From positions 81,594,001-81,658,000 of the forward strand of contig NC_072895.1 of the NCBI RefSeq assembly GCF_027943255.1: a stretch of DNA of 64,000 bases, read 5' to 3'. The notes beneath the pieces are model-generated. The model saw nothing but the letters and a program-made list of their open reading frames with translations. It did not search any database and was not told where the DNA came from. Below are positions 22,029-32,167 of the stretch, piece by piece; positions within the stretch are counted from its first letter, which is position 1; each line of letters starts with the position of its first letter. The DNA comes from Anastrepha obliqua (taxonomy: Eukaryota; Arthropoda; Insecta; Diptera; Tephritidae). The position numbers were made by a program, and so were the translations under genes.

Positions 22029-23279
22029 TTGGGTAGTCGAAAAGTCTTCTCGTATTTTGTCAATAGATGTCGTTGGAGTCATCTATCTCCAGTGCTATAA
22101 CACAATGTGATATATCATATGGTGTTAGAAAGGTGACATTTTAAGCTTCATTTAACCAAAAAAAAAAATTAAATTAAATTAAATTAAAAGATGAAAAAAG
22201 TTATAGCTGTTCAAAAATGAGTGAAAATAATGAAGAAATTCGCTATATTTTGAAATTTTTGTATAAAAAAGGGAAAATGCCACGCAAGCCACCAATGAAA
22301 TTTGTGAAGTTGCTGACGATGCTGTATCAGTTCGTGTAGCACAACAATGGTTCGCTCGTTCCGTTCTGGAAATTTCGATGTGAAAGATGCACCTCGCTCC
22401 GGTCAACCTATCGTTGAAAAAGTCGATGAAATTATGGAAAAAATTGACCAGGAAAGTCACATAAGCTGCCATGACATGGCCAAGACACTAAACATTTATC
22501 GTCAAACGGTTTTGATGTTTGGGTACCACATGAATTCTGTGAAAAATTTAATGGACCGAATTGACATCTGTGATTCTTTGCTAAAACGAAATGAAATCGA
22601 ACCATTTCTGAAGCGAATGGTAACAGGAGACGAAAAGTGGATCAAATACGACAATAATGTGCGAAAAAAATCATGGTGCAAGCGTGGTGAATCTCAACAA
22701 ATGTTCGCAAAGCCAGGATTGACGCCTCGAAAGGTTATGCTGTGTGTTTGGTGGGATTGGAAAGGAATCATCCACTATGAGCTGCTCCAGCCTGCTCGAA
22801 CGATTGATTCTACACTTTACTGTCAAGAACTGATGAGATTGAAGCAAGCAATCGAAAAAAAACGGCCAGAACTGATCAGCAGAAAGGGCGTCGTCTTCCA
22901 TGAGGACAACGCTAGGCCGAACATATCTTTGATGACTCGGCAAAAACTGGGAGAGCTTGGCTGGGAAGTTTTGATGCATCCACCCAATAGCCCTCACCTT
23001 GCACTGCCTGACCTTGACTACCATTTGTTTCGGTCAATGCAGGACTCCCTTAATGGAGTAAAGTTGGCTTCAAGAGAAGCCTGTGAAAATTACTTGTCGC
23101 AGTTTTTCGCCGAGAAACCACAAAAGTTTTACACTGATGGAATAATGTCTCTAGAAGAAAAATGGCAAAAGGTGGTCGACCAAAATGGTACATATTTGGT
23201 TTAATAAAGTTCATTATAAATATAAAAAAATTAGTTGAAGTTTGATTAGAAATACGAAAAAACTTTTTCGACTACCCAA
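22029..23279 (+). mobile_element. mariner element with TTGGGTAGTCGAAAA ends
   Basis: A 1251-bp element with inverted ends (TTGGGTAGTCGAAAA at both sides, similarity continuing to about 33 bp) and TA duplications at 22027-22028 and 23280-23281. It encloses a damaged mariner transposase at 22217-23204. Confidence 0.92.
22217..23204 (+). pseudogene. mariner transposase pseudogene
   Basis: It starts at ATG 22217 (MSENNEEIRYILKFLYKKGK) and shifts frame almost at once. From 22347 a single long open frame of 285 residues carries the rest: RSGNFDVKDAPRSGQPIVEK, the DEIMEKIDQESHISCHDMAK helix-turn-helix, MVTGDEKWIKYDNN (first catalytic Asp), FHEDNARPNISLMTRQKL (second), and the C-terminus EKWQKVVDQNGTYLV. 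A small deletion removes residues between MFG and NSVKNLMDRI. Near 23003 the third-Asp region is disturbed by about 9 extra bases: it reads LALPDLDYHLFRSM, where PSDYHLF is usual. Most of the catalytic half is otherwise open. Confidence 0.88.
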
Positions 23280-23281
23280 TA

Positions 23282-23825
23282 TTTACATCAAAATATAAAT
23301 ATGTATATTAGGTATTTTTATTGCTAATTTAACCCAATTTGGGCACCAGTGCCGACTTTCTGACTCATTTACCATGCGCAAAGGTCAAGGCCTCCAAAAG
23401 TAGGCACAACATAACAAGTAACAGGGCATATGTATGTATGTGTGTATACATACATATGAGTGGTCATAAATTTTCCCATTTCATTTATGTCAAATCACAT
23501 AAATTTGATATTGCCTACTTTTGGGATACCAGTTATTTGCTCTCAGTTTTTGTTTTTTATGGGAGTGCGTGTACATGATTGGATGTATGTATGTGCATAC
23601 ATTTCGTTCGAATTTGTGACGATGCCCCAACAAAACGTGTATACCATATAATTTTTGTTGGAGCATAATGTTCAGTTTTATTTATTGGCTGTTGGCTGTC
23701 CTTTTACTTGAATAAAAATTCACAGTTTTTATATTCTGCTATATAAAAAGGGTATGAGTGATTTTCTATGATATTAAATCAAATTGCCATACGCCATATT
23801 GCCAATTCGAATGCCTATATGCAAC
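23282..23825. other. Intergenic spacer with TATG-rich words
   Basis: Short tandem tatg/acat words (for example near 23430-23460) and no coding signal. Confidence 0.35.
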
Positions 23826-23827
23826 TA

Positions 23828-24985
23828 TCAGGTCAGTCCATAAGTTCGTGCGTTTTTTAAAGGTGGTTTTAAAATTAATAAAAAAAATGTTTAAAGTATT
23901 TATTAATCAATAAAATGTTTTCCTTCATTAAATACAATGTCTTCCCAACGTTTAGGCAAATTTTTAATTCCCTGCTCAACATTTTTTTGTCCTTGGAGCC
24001 AAAATACGAACCTTTTTATAGGTTCTTTTGAGAAGTAATTCTTGTTACTCATATGGGATTGAAGTCCACGGAAAAGGTGATAATCACATCCGGAGAGTAT
24101 GGTGGATGCGGCATTAGCTCCCATCCGAGCTCGTTCAGCTTGTCTAATGTTTGCCGTGCGGTATGAGGTCTTACGTTGTGGTGGTGAAACAAAACTTTGC
24201 GTCTGTTCACTAAAGACGGTCGATTTTTGTTAAGTGCCTCATTCAGGTTTGGGAATAATAATCAGCAATTATCGTCTGGTTTGGTTCCAGAAGTTCATAA
24301 TAAACAATACCGGCCATATCCCACCAGATAGACAGGAGAAGCTTCTTGGGGTGAAGACCATCTCCAGGCGTTGCTTCTGGTGTTTCATCTTTATCTAAGC
24401 ATTGGCGTTTGCAAACAGCATTATTGTAAAGTACCCATTTTTCATCACCAGTAAGGACCCATTTTTCATCACCACTCTCTGCTGAAGGTTGGTGACGGAA
24501 TGTCTATGCAGAACCCATTTTCCCAGCTTTGAAACCTTTCCCAACTGAACCAGGTGCCTGTGAACTGTTCCATGTGATGAATTTAACCTCTGAGCTATCA
24601 TATGGACTGTCAAATTTGGCTCAGCTTCCACGAGTTCGAGCAAGGCGTTGGAGTTAAAGACTTCAGGACGACCTGCGCGCGGGGCATCCTCCACGTCGCT
24701 GTTACCATTTCGGAATTTTGAAAACCACTTTTGCGCAGTCCTTACATTCACGGTATTCTCTTCGTGAACAGTGTTTATTTCTGCAGCAGCAGTTGTTGAA
24801 TTTTTACCACTTTTATAAAAAAAAAAACAAAATATGCCTCTCATACGCGTTCGAAGATTCCATTTTATTTTTTAACAACACGTGCTTCTATACGCGATTA
24901 AAATCACTTGTTGAACTTTTTGTATGCAAAAATCGTAAAAGTGAAATTATGGGTAAAATACGCACGAACTTATGGACTGACCTGA
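23828..24985 (-). mobile_element. mariner element with TCAGGTCAGTCCATAAG ends
   Basis: A 1158-bp element with near-perfect inverted ends TCAGGTCAGTCCATAAGTTC (about 25 bp) and TA duplications at 23826-23827 and 24986-24987. The transposase reads on the minus strand. Confidence 0.92.
23905..24895 (-). pseudogene. mariner transposase pseudogene
   Basis: The minus strand carries a cecropia/Hsmar1-like transposase. An open N-terminal frame (24844-24395) contains AEINTVHEENTVNVRTAQKW, FSKFRNGNSDVEDAPRAGRP and LLELVEAEPNLTVHMIAQRL, the two helix-turn-helix blocks. The region around the first catalytic Asp (GDEKWVL) is out of frame and is present twice through a short tandem duplication (24433-24474). 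Further on, FHHHNVRPHTARQTLDKLNE shows the second catalytic Asp changed to His, and the third-Asp region (PHPPYSPDVI) is frameshifted. Strongly decayed. Confidence 0.82.
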
Positions 24986-24987
24986 TA

Positions 24988-25784
24988 TGTACATATGTAC
25001 GCATGTGCGATAATGGATTTTTTACCATTCTTATGCGGTGGGTTGGGTAAACTTGTTCAAATACACTTGCAGATGTTAGGTTAGGTTAGGTTGATATGGT
25101 TGCCCAGGGAATGGGCACACTTGGACGAAGAAGGATTCGTCCTTTGCAGGTGTGGGCGTAGAAATGTGTTACAGATATGTTTAGTTTTATGTTAAATGTT
25201 AGTTCATACTGCGTTGGGAAAACTTCGAAGATAGTTCCTAGAAGGGTTAGCGCTATAGCCTGAATTCCCGAAAAAATCCTCAGGGATGGTAGAGCTCTTT
25301 CAAATTTAAAATACCAAAAGATGATTAAGTAAAACAAAATTTTTAGTGAAACGCAGAAAATTATGAACAATTCGAAAATCGATACGTCACTAACGTGGCG
25401 TATGCACTATAGAGAAAATTATTTTAAAAATTTTCACAACATATAATTTATTACACACTAATACAGTTTCATTTGCACTATGACTTTCATTGTCATCTGA
25501 GCCCGTATCCGAGTTTGTACCGTTCATATATATTTTCTATGAATTTACTTTGCTACGTTTACTTTGCTTCATAGAATTATTGTTACATCAAATACTCCAA
25601 GGGCACTTCCGCCACTTTTTCAGAAACTATCATGGCCTCCGTTTTTTTCATTCCAAAAGTCGTTGCCAAAGATCGATTCCATTTTCTTCTATTGGCATCA
25701 GTTTCAGTACTTACTTACTTTTCAGGAGCAATAGGTTGTTAGCCTAAGGTCCCGGAAATAGATAGGCCATAGTCCAAACAATTC
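24988..25784. other. Intergenic stretch with TTAGG words
   Basis: Contains ttaggttaggttagg at 25076-25090, then a low-complexity segment (25093-25400) of the kind that is often repeated in fly genomes. No second copy occurs in this window, so I cannot define it as an element. No gene recognised. Confidence 0.3.
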
Positions 25785-26040
25785 GTAAATCTAAGATTGA
25801 CATCAGCAGAATGCCCCTAGAATGGAGTCCGCAAGGCACTCGCCGAAGAGGACGGCCGAAAGGAACATGGAGACGAACCCTATATGACAAGTTCACGACA
25901 TCTGACAACTCGCTCACTTGGCCGCAGATAAAGTCAAAAGATGCAAACCGATCCGAATGGCATTTATTTGTATTGGCACTTTGCGCCCCCAGCCGGTGCG
26001 ATAGCAATTAATAATCATGGCCTTCGGTCTACACTTACAA
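25785..26040 (+). pseudogene. LINE C-terminal fragment (RTE/CR1-like)
   Basis: An open stretch reads ISRMPLEWSPQGTRRRGRP, KGTWRRTLYDKF, then LTWPQIKSKDANRSEWHLFV and ALCAPSR. The order 'LEW.PQG.R.RGRPK.TWRR', then 'TW..I...A.DR..W...V.ALC' is the standard tail of RTE/CR1-type non-LTR retrotransposon ORF2 proteins. Only the tail survives, consistent with 5' truncation during reverse transcription. A related but longer tail lies on the minus strand at 62812-63350. Confidence 0.65.
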
Positions 26041-26081
26041 CTTGCAATTTGTATTCGTGTGCAGGATATACTCGTATATAA

Positions 26082-26742
26082 AGAGTGATCAAATTGGAGG
26101 TACTTTTTCCAATAGGATTTCTGGACAGATCACGCGTGACTACTGTCAAACTAAATCCATACTTTTTCAGTATTTATTGAAATTTCATCATGGAAAGACT
26201 TACGCCCCAACAAAAAAAATCTTATGAAAATCGACGATGAGGCCCATTTTTGGCTTAATGACTACGGCAATAAGCAGAATTGCCCTGTTTGGGCTAAAGA
26301 GCAACCCGAAGCTATTTAAGCCATTACTTCCATTAAAAACAACCGTTTGGTGCGGCCTATAGGCTAGAGGAATCAGCGGCCCATATTTCTTTAAAGACGA
26401 GGCTAGCGCCACTGTAACAGTAAATGATTTTTGATACCGCAAATTGGTTTCAACAAGATGGCGCTACAGTCTGTGAACAATGGTTTTACTGCGTCGTCGT
26501 TTCGGTGAGCAATTCATCTGTCGTCTCGAACGAGTGGATTGACCACCAAAATCATGTGATATCACACCTTTGGAGTCTTATTTGTGGGGGTATGAAAAGT
26601 CTTAATGGGTTGTGGATAAACCAGACGTTGGGAGCCTACATTACTAAAGCTATTCACGCGACACCGACCGCAGTCCTCCAGTGAGTCATTCAAAATAGGT
26701 GTTTACGGATAAACGAATTACGGCGCAGTTGCGGTCAACATT
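26082..26742 (+). mobile_element. Rosa-type element, deleted copy
   Basis: It starts AGAGTGATCAAATTGGAGGT, matching the left ends of the copies at 3617 and 44294. The transposase start is visible (GGAAAGACTTACGCCCC at about 26190), then a deletion joins it to the first-Asp region (TMRPIFGLM...AISRIALFGL, frameshifted relative to DEAHFWLNGYVNKQNC). VSTRWRYSL and KSCDITP-like fragments follow. The right terminal repeat is missing; hAT coding sequence begins within 30 bp of the last rosa match. Confidence 0.7.
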
Positions 26743-26770
26743 TCAAAAGGATTTATTTTTTTTATAATTC

Positions 26771-27934
26771 AGAAGTACTAAAAGGTTCGCTTTCGGAATT
26801 TTCCACAAACAAAAGCAATGTTATTGCAGTGGTTACTGATAATGGCGCTAATATCGTTAAATCTATTTATAATACTTTTGGGAAAAATCACCATATTCCA
26901 TGTTTCGCGCATCGCTTAACTTAATTTGTGACAGTTCATTAAATACGCCTGAAGTCAGCGATATCATCACAAGCTGCAGAGCAATAGTGACTTGGTTTAA
27001 ACGGCATGTTAAAGCCAATGATAATTTGCGCCAACTGCAAATATCTGCTGGAATTCCTGAAGGCAAACAGTTAAAACTCATTTTGGACGTTAAAACCAGG
27101 TGGAATTCTACATATTATATGCTTGCTCGCCTCATTCAGTTGATTCAATATGTCAGCCAAATTTTAATAAGCTTTTCTGACGCACCACCGATGATTACAA
27201 CAAAAAACAAGGAAGACATTATTGAAATGATCGGCTTATTAAGACCCCTGGAAGCGATGACGACTCAAATAAGTGGAGAAAAGTACGCCACACTGAGTCA
27301 AGTTATTCCACTTGCTCATTGTGGGCGCCAATAAATAATGAAAATTTCTTGCACATCTGTGGCGGCAGATAAATTGAAAATGAATATTTTAAAACAATTT
27401 GATAGGCGATTTGAAGAAATGGAACACTCATTTTTACTGGCGGCATCTACTTTACTGGATCCTCGTTTTAAGAAAATCCATTTCCAAAATCCAATTGCTC
27501 TATCTACAGTTATGCGACATATAAGAAGGGAAATGGCTGAAATCGAGCATATGGAAGACAGCATTAGAAGTGGAAGTGAAACTTCCTCCGCCGGTGATAT
27601 CGAGTTCGATTTATGGGCTCCCCATAAGTCCTTGGCCCACAAGCGGAAAAGAAACGAGACCGACTTAACGCAACCACAAGATGAGTTAAGCTACTTTTTA
27701 AATTCTCCGGTCCTCGAATTGAAGCGTGATGTGGTAACCGCCTGGGATGAAATGAGCTCAGTGTATCCAAAGCTTTACTCACTTTCTCAAAAGTATTGTT
27801 TCTTAATAGGAACATCAGTTCCTTCGGAGCGCCTTTTTTCAAAAGCAGGGGCCACTGTTACAGAAAAGCGCAATAGATTGATAACCAAGCGTTTATCAAA
27901 ACTGTTGTTTTTAAATTCAATCCTTAATAAATAA
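26771..27934 (+). pseudogene. hAT transposase pseudogene (ZBED-type)
   Basis: Catalytic-core and C-terminal parts of a hAT-Ac-like transposase. In order: IAVVTDNGANIVKSIYNTFG (second-Asp region), CFAHRLNLICDSSL, LKLILDVKTRWNSTYYMLAR (the conserved RWNST block), ALEMTTQI-like LRPLEAMTTQISGEKYATL, LLDPRFKKIHFQNP, and the hATC dimerisation motif LIGTSVPSERLFSKAGATVT, EKRNRLITKRLSKLLFLNS. Lesions are few: one missing A near 26919 and one in-frame TAA at 27332-27334. The BED zinc finger and first half are absent, so it is a 5'-truncated, non-functional copy. Confidence 0.88.
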
Positions 27935-28179
27935 GTTTCAATGGAATACGAGTATAAGTTCAATAAATATTTAAGAAATTCTTTCAATTAACCCGCAAAT
28001 TTTAGCACATTGTAAATTGTGATTTTTTTGTCTTTATGATTTTTTAATATTACCTGGAAAACATCGATTAATAATCGGTTATTTGAAATTGATTTCGATT
28101 AATTGCAATTAATAATCGATCGCCGCAATTAATCATATGATTCCATTAACCGATTAATTCATTTTTTTTGCCATCACTA
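26771..28179 (+). mobile_element. hAT element, 5' truncated, with 3' end
   Basis: Contains a ZBED-type hAT transposase and ends at 28179 with the hAT-like terminus CATCACTA (reversed: TAGTGATGGCAAAA). The last 110 bp are full of ATTAAT/ATCGAT words (for example taataatcg at 28069, 28113 and neighbours), as expected for subterminal transposase sites. The bases just outside the end are GTGTCAGC, a candidate 8-bp duplication, but the left end is lost, so it cannot be confirmed. Confidence 0.7.
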
Positions 28180-28461
28180 GTGTCAGCTCCATAGCACAGC
28201 GCCGTTTGAACTACGGTTTTATTTACTTACACAGGCATGTTCTGCAAATCGTTTTCGGGCAATATTTTCGCATTTTCCGTTTTCAAATCGCTTGACATGT
28301 CCTATAAATCGTTCCGTTTTCGTTTTTTTTCGAACATCAGCAAGTCGTTTTGTCACCCTGTTCTGGAAATCGAAATCGTTAGAATTTTCCAGTTAAATTT
28401 TCGGCAACTTAAACGTTAGCGGTTTGTGGCATTCTTATAAACTGTTTGTTGAAATAAATTT

Positions 28462-29067
28462 ATGTGAGTATTTACTTAAAATAACTGCATATATTTATGT
28501 AAATAAAAGTGTTTATTTAAAATATTTAAAACTTTTTCAAAAACTGTTAGGGGAAAACACAAGAACTCCAAGCAAGAGCTAATTTTAGTCGAGTTTATGG
28601 AATCTCATCCAGATTTGGCGAAGAATTTTTCGAAGAGCGACAGAGTTGCTGTTGAGGAAAAGTGGAAAGAACTAACGACGCTGCTAAATGCAAAAGGGCT
28701 GTTCCAAAAAGATGTTAATGGATGGAAAAAAGTAAGTATTTAGTCAAATATTAAAATAAATATTTTTGATTTGTCTCTTTTCAAGATATGGTCTGACTGG
28801 AAGGGCTGCATTCGGAAAAAGGTTGCCCATAACAATCTAGAATCGAGGGCAACAGGAGGTGGACCCTTTAATAAGTATGTACTGACGAGCAACGAAGAAT
28901 GTGTTGCAAGAACTTGTGGAATTTTTGCAGCCGCTGAAGGCATAAACCATTCTAGAAACTTTGGGACAGAAGAAAATAATAGCGCTATCGAATCTGAGGA
29001 AGAACGTCCCCAAACAAGTAGGAAAGCGGTGGCTACCCCGAGAGCTGCAAAAAGGCCACGAGTGTGA
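28462..29067 (+). CDS. Harbinger Myb/SANT-like DNA-binding protein
   Basis: Likely three coding exons: AT at 28462-28463, 28551-28731 and 28786-29067, joined by introns 28464-28550 (GTGAGT..TTAG) and 28732-28785 (GTAAGT..CAAG, 54 bp). The first intron splits the start codon (AT|G), and the spliced protein begins MGKHKNSKQELILVEFMESH. It contains the zeste/Myb_DNA-bind_5-type domain: FSKSDRVAVEEKWKELTTLL, LNAKGLFQKDVNGWKKIWSD and WKGCIRKKVAHN, with the Trp spacing of Myb-like folds and the second splice site inside the W..W helix. The frame ends at TGA 29065-29067 (about 154 residues). The same frame stays open beyond the stop to 29286, reading a coiled-coil tail (EDEREEIRRLCRAVEKQNAL, LAEQNRLKTQ), so the TGA is probably a secondary nonsense mutation. 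In Harbinger elements this protein helps the transposase reach the nucleus and bind the ends. Confidence 0.7.
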
Positions 29068-29286
29068 ACGCAGGACAGCCTTCAGACGTGTATGGCAACG
29101 CAATCTACTTGTATGGAGAAAATATCCACCACTTTAGATAACATTTGCGAAAACCAACACAAGATTGCAAAATCGCAGGAAGATGAAAGGGAAGAGATTC
29201 GACGACTTTGTCGTGCTGTTGAGAAACAAAATGCATTGTTGGCAGAGCAAAATCGCTTGAAGACTCAAAGTATAGAGCACTATTAA
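29068..29286 (+). pseudogene. Coiled-coil tail of the Myb-like protein, after stop
   Basis: In the same frame as the preceding exon, after one TGA. It reads TCMEKISTTLDNICENQHKI and AKSQEDEREEIRRLCRAVEK to SIEHY, then stops. Heptad spacing of Leu/Ile suggests dimerisation. Such coiled-coil C-termini are normal in Harbinger Myb-like and zeste-like proteins. Confidence 0.65.
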
Positions 29287-29322
29287 GTATAGAGTACTAT
29301 TAATATGAATAAATTTTATGTT

Positions 29323-29505
29323 TTATAATATTAAATTTCTAGCAATAGAGCCTCTTATATTTCTGCCAACACTATATAAACTACTGTTTTCCTCGTTTTC
29401 AGCAATTTCCTCATCAATTGGATTGTTTTCTAATACGCTTTCTGTTTCAATGTCATCTATTTGATTACTCCTACATAGGTATGTTATGTAGTGCGCAACA
29501 AACAT
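29323..29505 (-). pseudogene. Harbinger transposase C-terminus remnant
   Basis: A minus-strand frame of 60 residues: MFVAHYITYLCRSNQIDDIE, an acidic stretch (NNPIDEEIAENEENS) and SVGRNIRGSIARNLIL. The pattern 'hydrophobic helix ending in VLHN.., acidic linker, GR.IR..I..N.' is the usual end of PIF/Harbinger DDE transposases. Everything upstream, including all three catalytic residues, is deleted up to the right terminal repeat. Confidence 0.65.
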
Positions 29506-29659
29506 TTATTATCTTCACTACCTTTCGCTGTTTCGGCTGTTTCGAACTTTAATTCGAATTTAAATGAAATCAGACGAATTACAGAACACCCAAAACAAAA
29601 TCGTACGAATTGCCATTTCGGATCCGAATTGAAATCGCGCGATTTTCAGAACATGCCTG

Positions 29660-29823
29660 ATAATGTCAGTTTGCAGGGTCTGCTAAGGAGTTTTGATTTG
29701 AAAAGTGTTTTAAATGATGCGTATGCTCTAATAACTGATTAGATTCGTTCTCCTAAAGTAAGACTCATCGAATTATTTGTCATCAGTTTGCAGCCTAGTT
29801 ATGCGAACGTGCTTACTACTTAA
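29660..29823. other. Short spacer between Harbinger and TTAA element
   Basis: No feature recognised except the TTAA at 29820-29823 that belongs to the next element. Confidence 0.4.
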
Positions 29824-30749
29824 CCCTTTCGCGATATTGTTGCCATATGGCAACAGTAAACTTTAAAAGGCCGTCAACACTCTCTTGTAAAAAATATCAA
29901 CGTTTTTGTTACATATTTTCAAAACTTTGAGTTTAATGGTTAAACAGAAATAAAATAAATAATAACCGCCCATTATATATCGGTAATACAACATTTTTAA
30001 AGAAAGCCTTCTGGCATATAGCACTTCACTCTGAAATTTGTATTTTGCATTTTTAGATTTTTGAGGCATTTTGGGCAAATGTTTTCAACAAATTTTGAAT
30101 GAAGTATATAAAAAAATGTTCAATCTGTCATTTGGCATATAAATATTTTTTCGTTCGCAGCTTTAAAAGCTGTGCTAATTCTTAAAACTAAGCTTGTTGC
30201 CATATGGCAACAAATTTCTCGTAAGGTGTTAACTTGCATTAGATTGCAGAAGAAGTTTATTTGCGATTGAAACGAATACAAAATATTTGTTGCCATATGG
30301 CAACATTAAAAAAAAGCTCTTAACACTTTATCGACCGGTAGCCTATTTATAGGCTTTTCGATTGCCAGCGCTTATTGACCGGTAGCCTATTAATCGGCTT
30401 TTGGTTATCGACGGTTTTTGTCAGTGGGTTGCTCTTTTTATAATTACGCAGCGCCAACGTCGTTAATTATTTGCAGCTTTGTACTGACCTTTCCTTGTAT
30501 AAAACAAATACAAAATAAAGTATAAATATCAATAAAATTCCATTACTTTAAAACAAAAGGAATAAGCACAACACAATGCATAGTGAAAATTTAGCCGGTA
30601 CTTACTGAGTGGCAGCCTCAACCACAACCGGTCGATAAAGGGTTAACAAAAAAAAAAAATTTATTTGTATTGTTATTGGTCCTAAAATAAATACTCAGAT
30701 AAAAATTTGGATTTTTTGGATGGCGCAATAAAAAGATGTAGCGAAAGGG
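29824..30749. mobile_element. piggyBac-type nonautonomous element (outer)
   Basis: A 926-bp element flanked by TTAA (29820-29823 and 30750-30753) with 9-bp inverted ends CCCTTTCGC. CCC next to TTAA is the piggyBac signature. It carries three copies of the perfect 16-bp palindrome GTTGCCATATGGCAAC at 29839-29854, 30196-30211 and 30289-30304. A second TTAA element is inserted at 30324-30642. It has no coding capacity. Confidence 0.85.
30324..30642. mobile_element. piggyBac-type nonautonomous element (nested)
   Basis: A 319-bp element inserted in the outer one, flanked by TTAA (30320-30323 and 30643-30646) with inverted ends CACTTTATCGACCGGT and CCCTTTATCGACCGGT (reversed). Near the left end the word GACCGGTAGCCTATTnATnGGCT occurs twice (30333 and 30377), each followed by a short hairpin (AGCCTAT..ATAGGCT at 30340-30355, AGCCTATTAATCGGCT at 30384-30399). 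Confidence 0.85.
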
Positions 30750-30829
30750 TTAAAATTTTTACTTTCCAATATTCCTATTTTGGCGGCTGTTTGTTTTTCA
30801 GTCTAGAGAGCAGCAAATGTTTGGTTTTT

Positions 30830-31240
30830 TTCGTTGGTTATCTTTAGTCCAAATTTTGCCGTCATGCTTTAATTTCGGAAAAGGTAGGTGAAGTACATTT
30901 AGTTTTGCTGACTATCGCTGTATCATCGGCGTAAGCACATAATTATGTTGTTCTATTCATTATATGTCCGGTTCTTTTGGCATCGTTTACCGCATCTATT
31001 GCACGGCACAACATTTAGTTAAAAGTTATTGTTTCGCCCTGTCTTATGCCACTCGGTATATGCAAGAATTCAGATTTATTAATCTGTATCATGATTTTGG
31101 ACTCAGTGTCTCGAGGGTCATCATTACTAGCCGGATTAGTTTTTCTGGGATTTTGAATTTTTTGAATATGGTTGGCATGGCCATTCGGTTGATGGTGTCA
31201 AATGTTTATTTGAAGTCAATGAAAGATCAAAGTTGAGATT
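30830..31240 (-). pseudogene. LINE reverse transcriptase remnant (lineage unclear)
   Basis: The minus strand, in several frames, reads FDTINRMAMPTIFKKFKIPE, then KLIRLVMMTLET, IPSGIRQGET, AIDAVNDAKRTGHIM and LCAYADDTAIVSKTK. The YADD box and the preceding GIRQG box are reverse transcriptase motifs B and C. There is no complete domain, and the sequence is joined at 31236 to a different reverse transcriptase fragment. Confidence 0.6.
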
Positions 31241-31640
31241 TTTGACACCACGTAACCAATTTGTCTATATCTGCGTCAGTTGTGTTATTTATAACTGAAA
31301 ATATTTCCAAATCGTCAGCATATAACAGTAAATTAGCAATTGAAAAGCAATTACTAATGTCGTTTAGGAATAACACAAAGAGTAGCGGACCTAAAACACT
31401 TCACTGAGGCACCCCAGAGCAGACAATGGATAAATGGGATTTCAAGCGTTGCAAGAAAACAGAGGGAAACCCAAGCGAAGATAATTTATGTAGTAAAATG
31501 TTCTGAGAGACTCTCTCGAAAGCTTTGAAACAATCCGTATAAGTGCAGTCGACTTGTTGCCCTGCTGAGATGGCTCTAGACGAGGTTAGACACTGTGGAC
31601 CGTCCGGAGCCGATGCTGATTTTCCTCCATTTTCCAAATA
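31226..31640 (-). pseudogene. Jockey/I-like LINE reverse transcriptase fragment
   Basis: The minus strand reads VDCTYTDCFKAFERVSQNIL (motif A, with the first catalytic Asp expected at D of YTD), LHKLSSLGFPSVFLQRLKSH, VCSGVPQ then an in-frame TGA in place of Gly, SVLGPLLF, and after frame changes NLLLYADDLEIFSVINN (YADD motif C) and DKLVTWCQKSQL. A typical palm subdomain, broken by stops. It abuts the remnant at 30830-31240, which indicates rearrangement or insertion. Confidence 0.7.
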
Positions 31641-32167
31641 ATTAACCCTTTTTCTGCTTCCGCGGAAGTTTTATTTGGCGCACTTCTGCTCTTGCTGCAA
31701 GCCGGGCAAGACATGCAAATTTTCGATACTAGCCCCCGTATTCCGTCGAGTTAAGATATTAAGCAAAACGCATAAATTTGTACGAACACTTCCCAAATTT
31801 CGCAGGTCATTGATTGATAACACAAGAATATTTAAATTGGAAAATAAAATTTATTATATTTGTGCATTTTTATTTTTGAAATACAAAATTACTTCAATTA
31901 TCGCATTTTGTGCCATGTCCGCAGAGATTATCATAAGTTGCATTGTGTACATATTAATAAATGTACAAACATACATACACACACATGCACACAAGCAAGT
32001 ATGTAAAGCAAATGATAAGCAAATAAATATATTGTGCACCTTTTTAAGCAACTTGCACTTTCTGAACTTTTGTATAAAAGAACATTTCATGGCAGTAGTA
32101 TTTCCAGTTGTTGTCAAGAATTTCTGCAAAGCGCGCTAAGTAAAATTACTTTTATAACGAGTTAGCA
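31641..32167. other. Upstream region of the SDR gene
   Basis: AT-rich, with an acac-rich run at 31970-31995. A 154-residue frame at 31675-32139 has no motif and composition typical of chance translation. Sequence close to the ATG (ctaagtaaaattacttttataacgagttagca) may hold the SDR promoter, but no clear TATA or initiator can be assigned. Confidence 0.35.

Larger units (their letters stand above)
28232..29659. mobile_element. PIF/Harbinger derivative with Myb-like gene
   Basis: A 1428-bp element with 20-bp inverted ends: CAGGCATGTTCTGCAAATCG at 28232-28251 and the same with one change at 29640-29659 in reverse. Related subterminal words recur inside the left end (CCTGTTCTGGAAATCG at 28359-28374). 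It holds a spliced Myb/SANT-like gene on the + strand and, tail to tail with it, the last 60 residues of a Harbinger transposase on the minus strand. Two convergent genes, Myb-like and transposase, are the usual Harbinger layout. The flanks (ACA left, ATA right) do not give a clean 3-bp duplication. Confidence 0.8.

Noticed and set aside
25076..25090. TTAGG repeats that resemble the insect telomere motif
   Set aside because: Only three units at an internal site; flies do not use TTAGG telomeres, so this is a chance or repeat-derived word.
31675..32139. 154-residue open frame upstream of the SDR gene
   Set aside because: No domain or motif, composition follows the AT-rich DNA, and it does not join the SDR frame.
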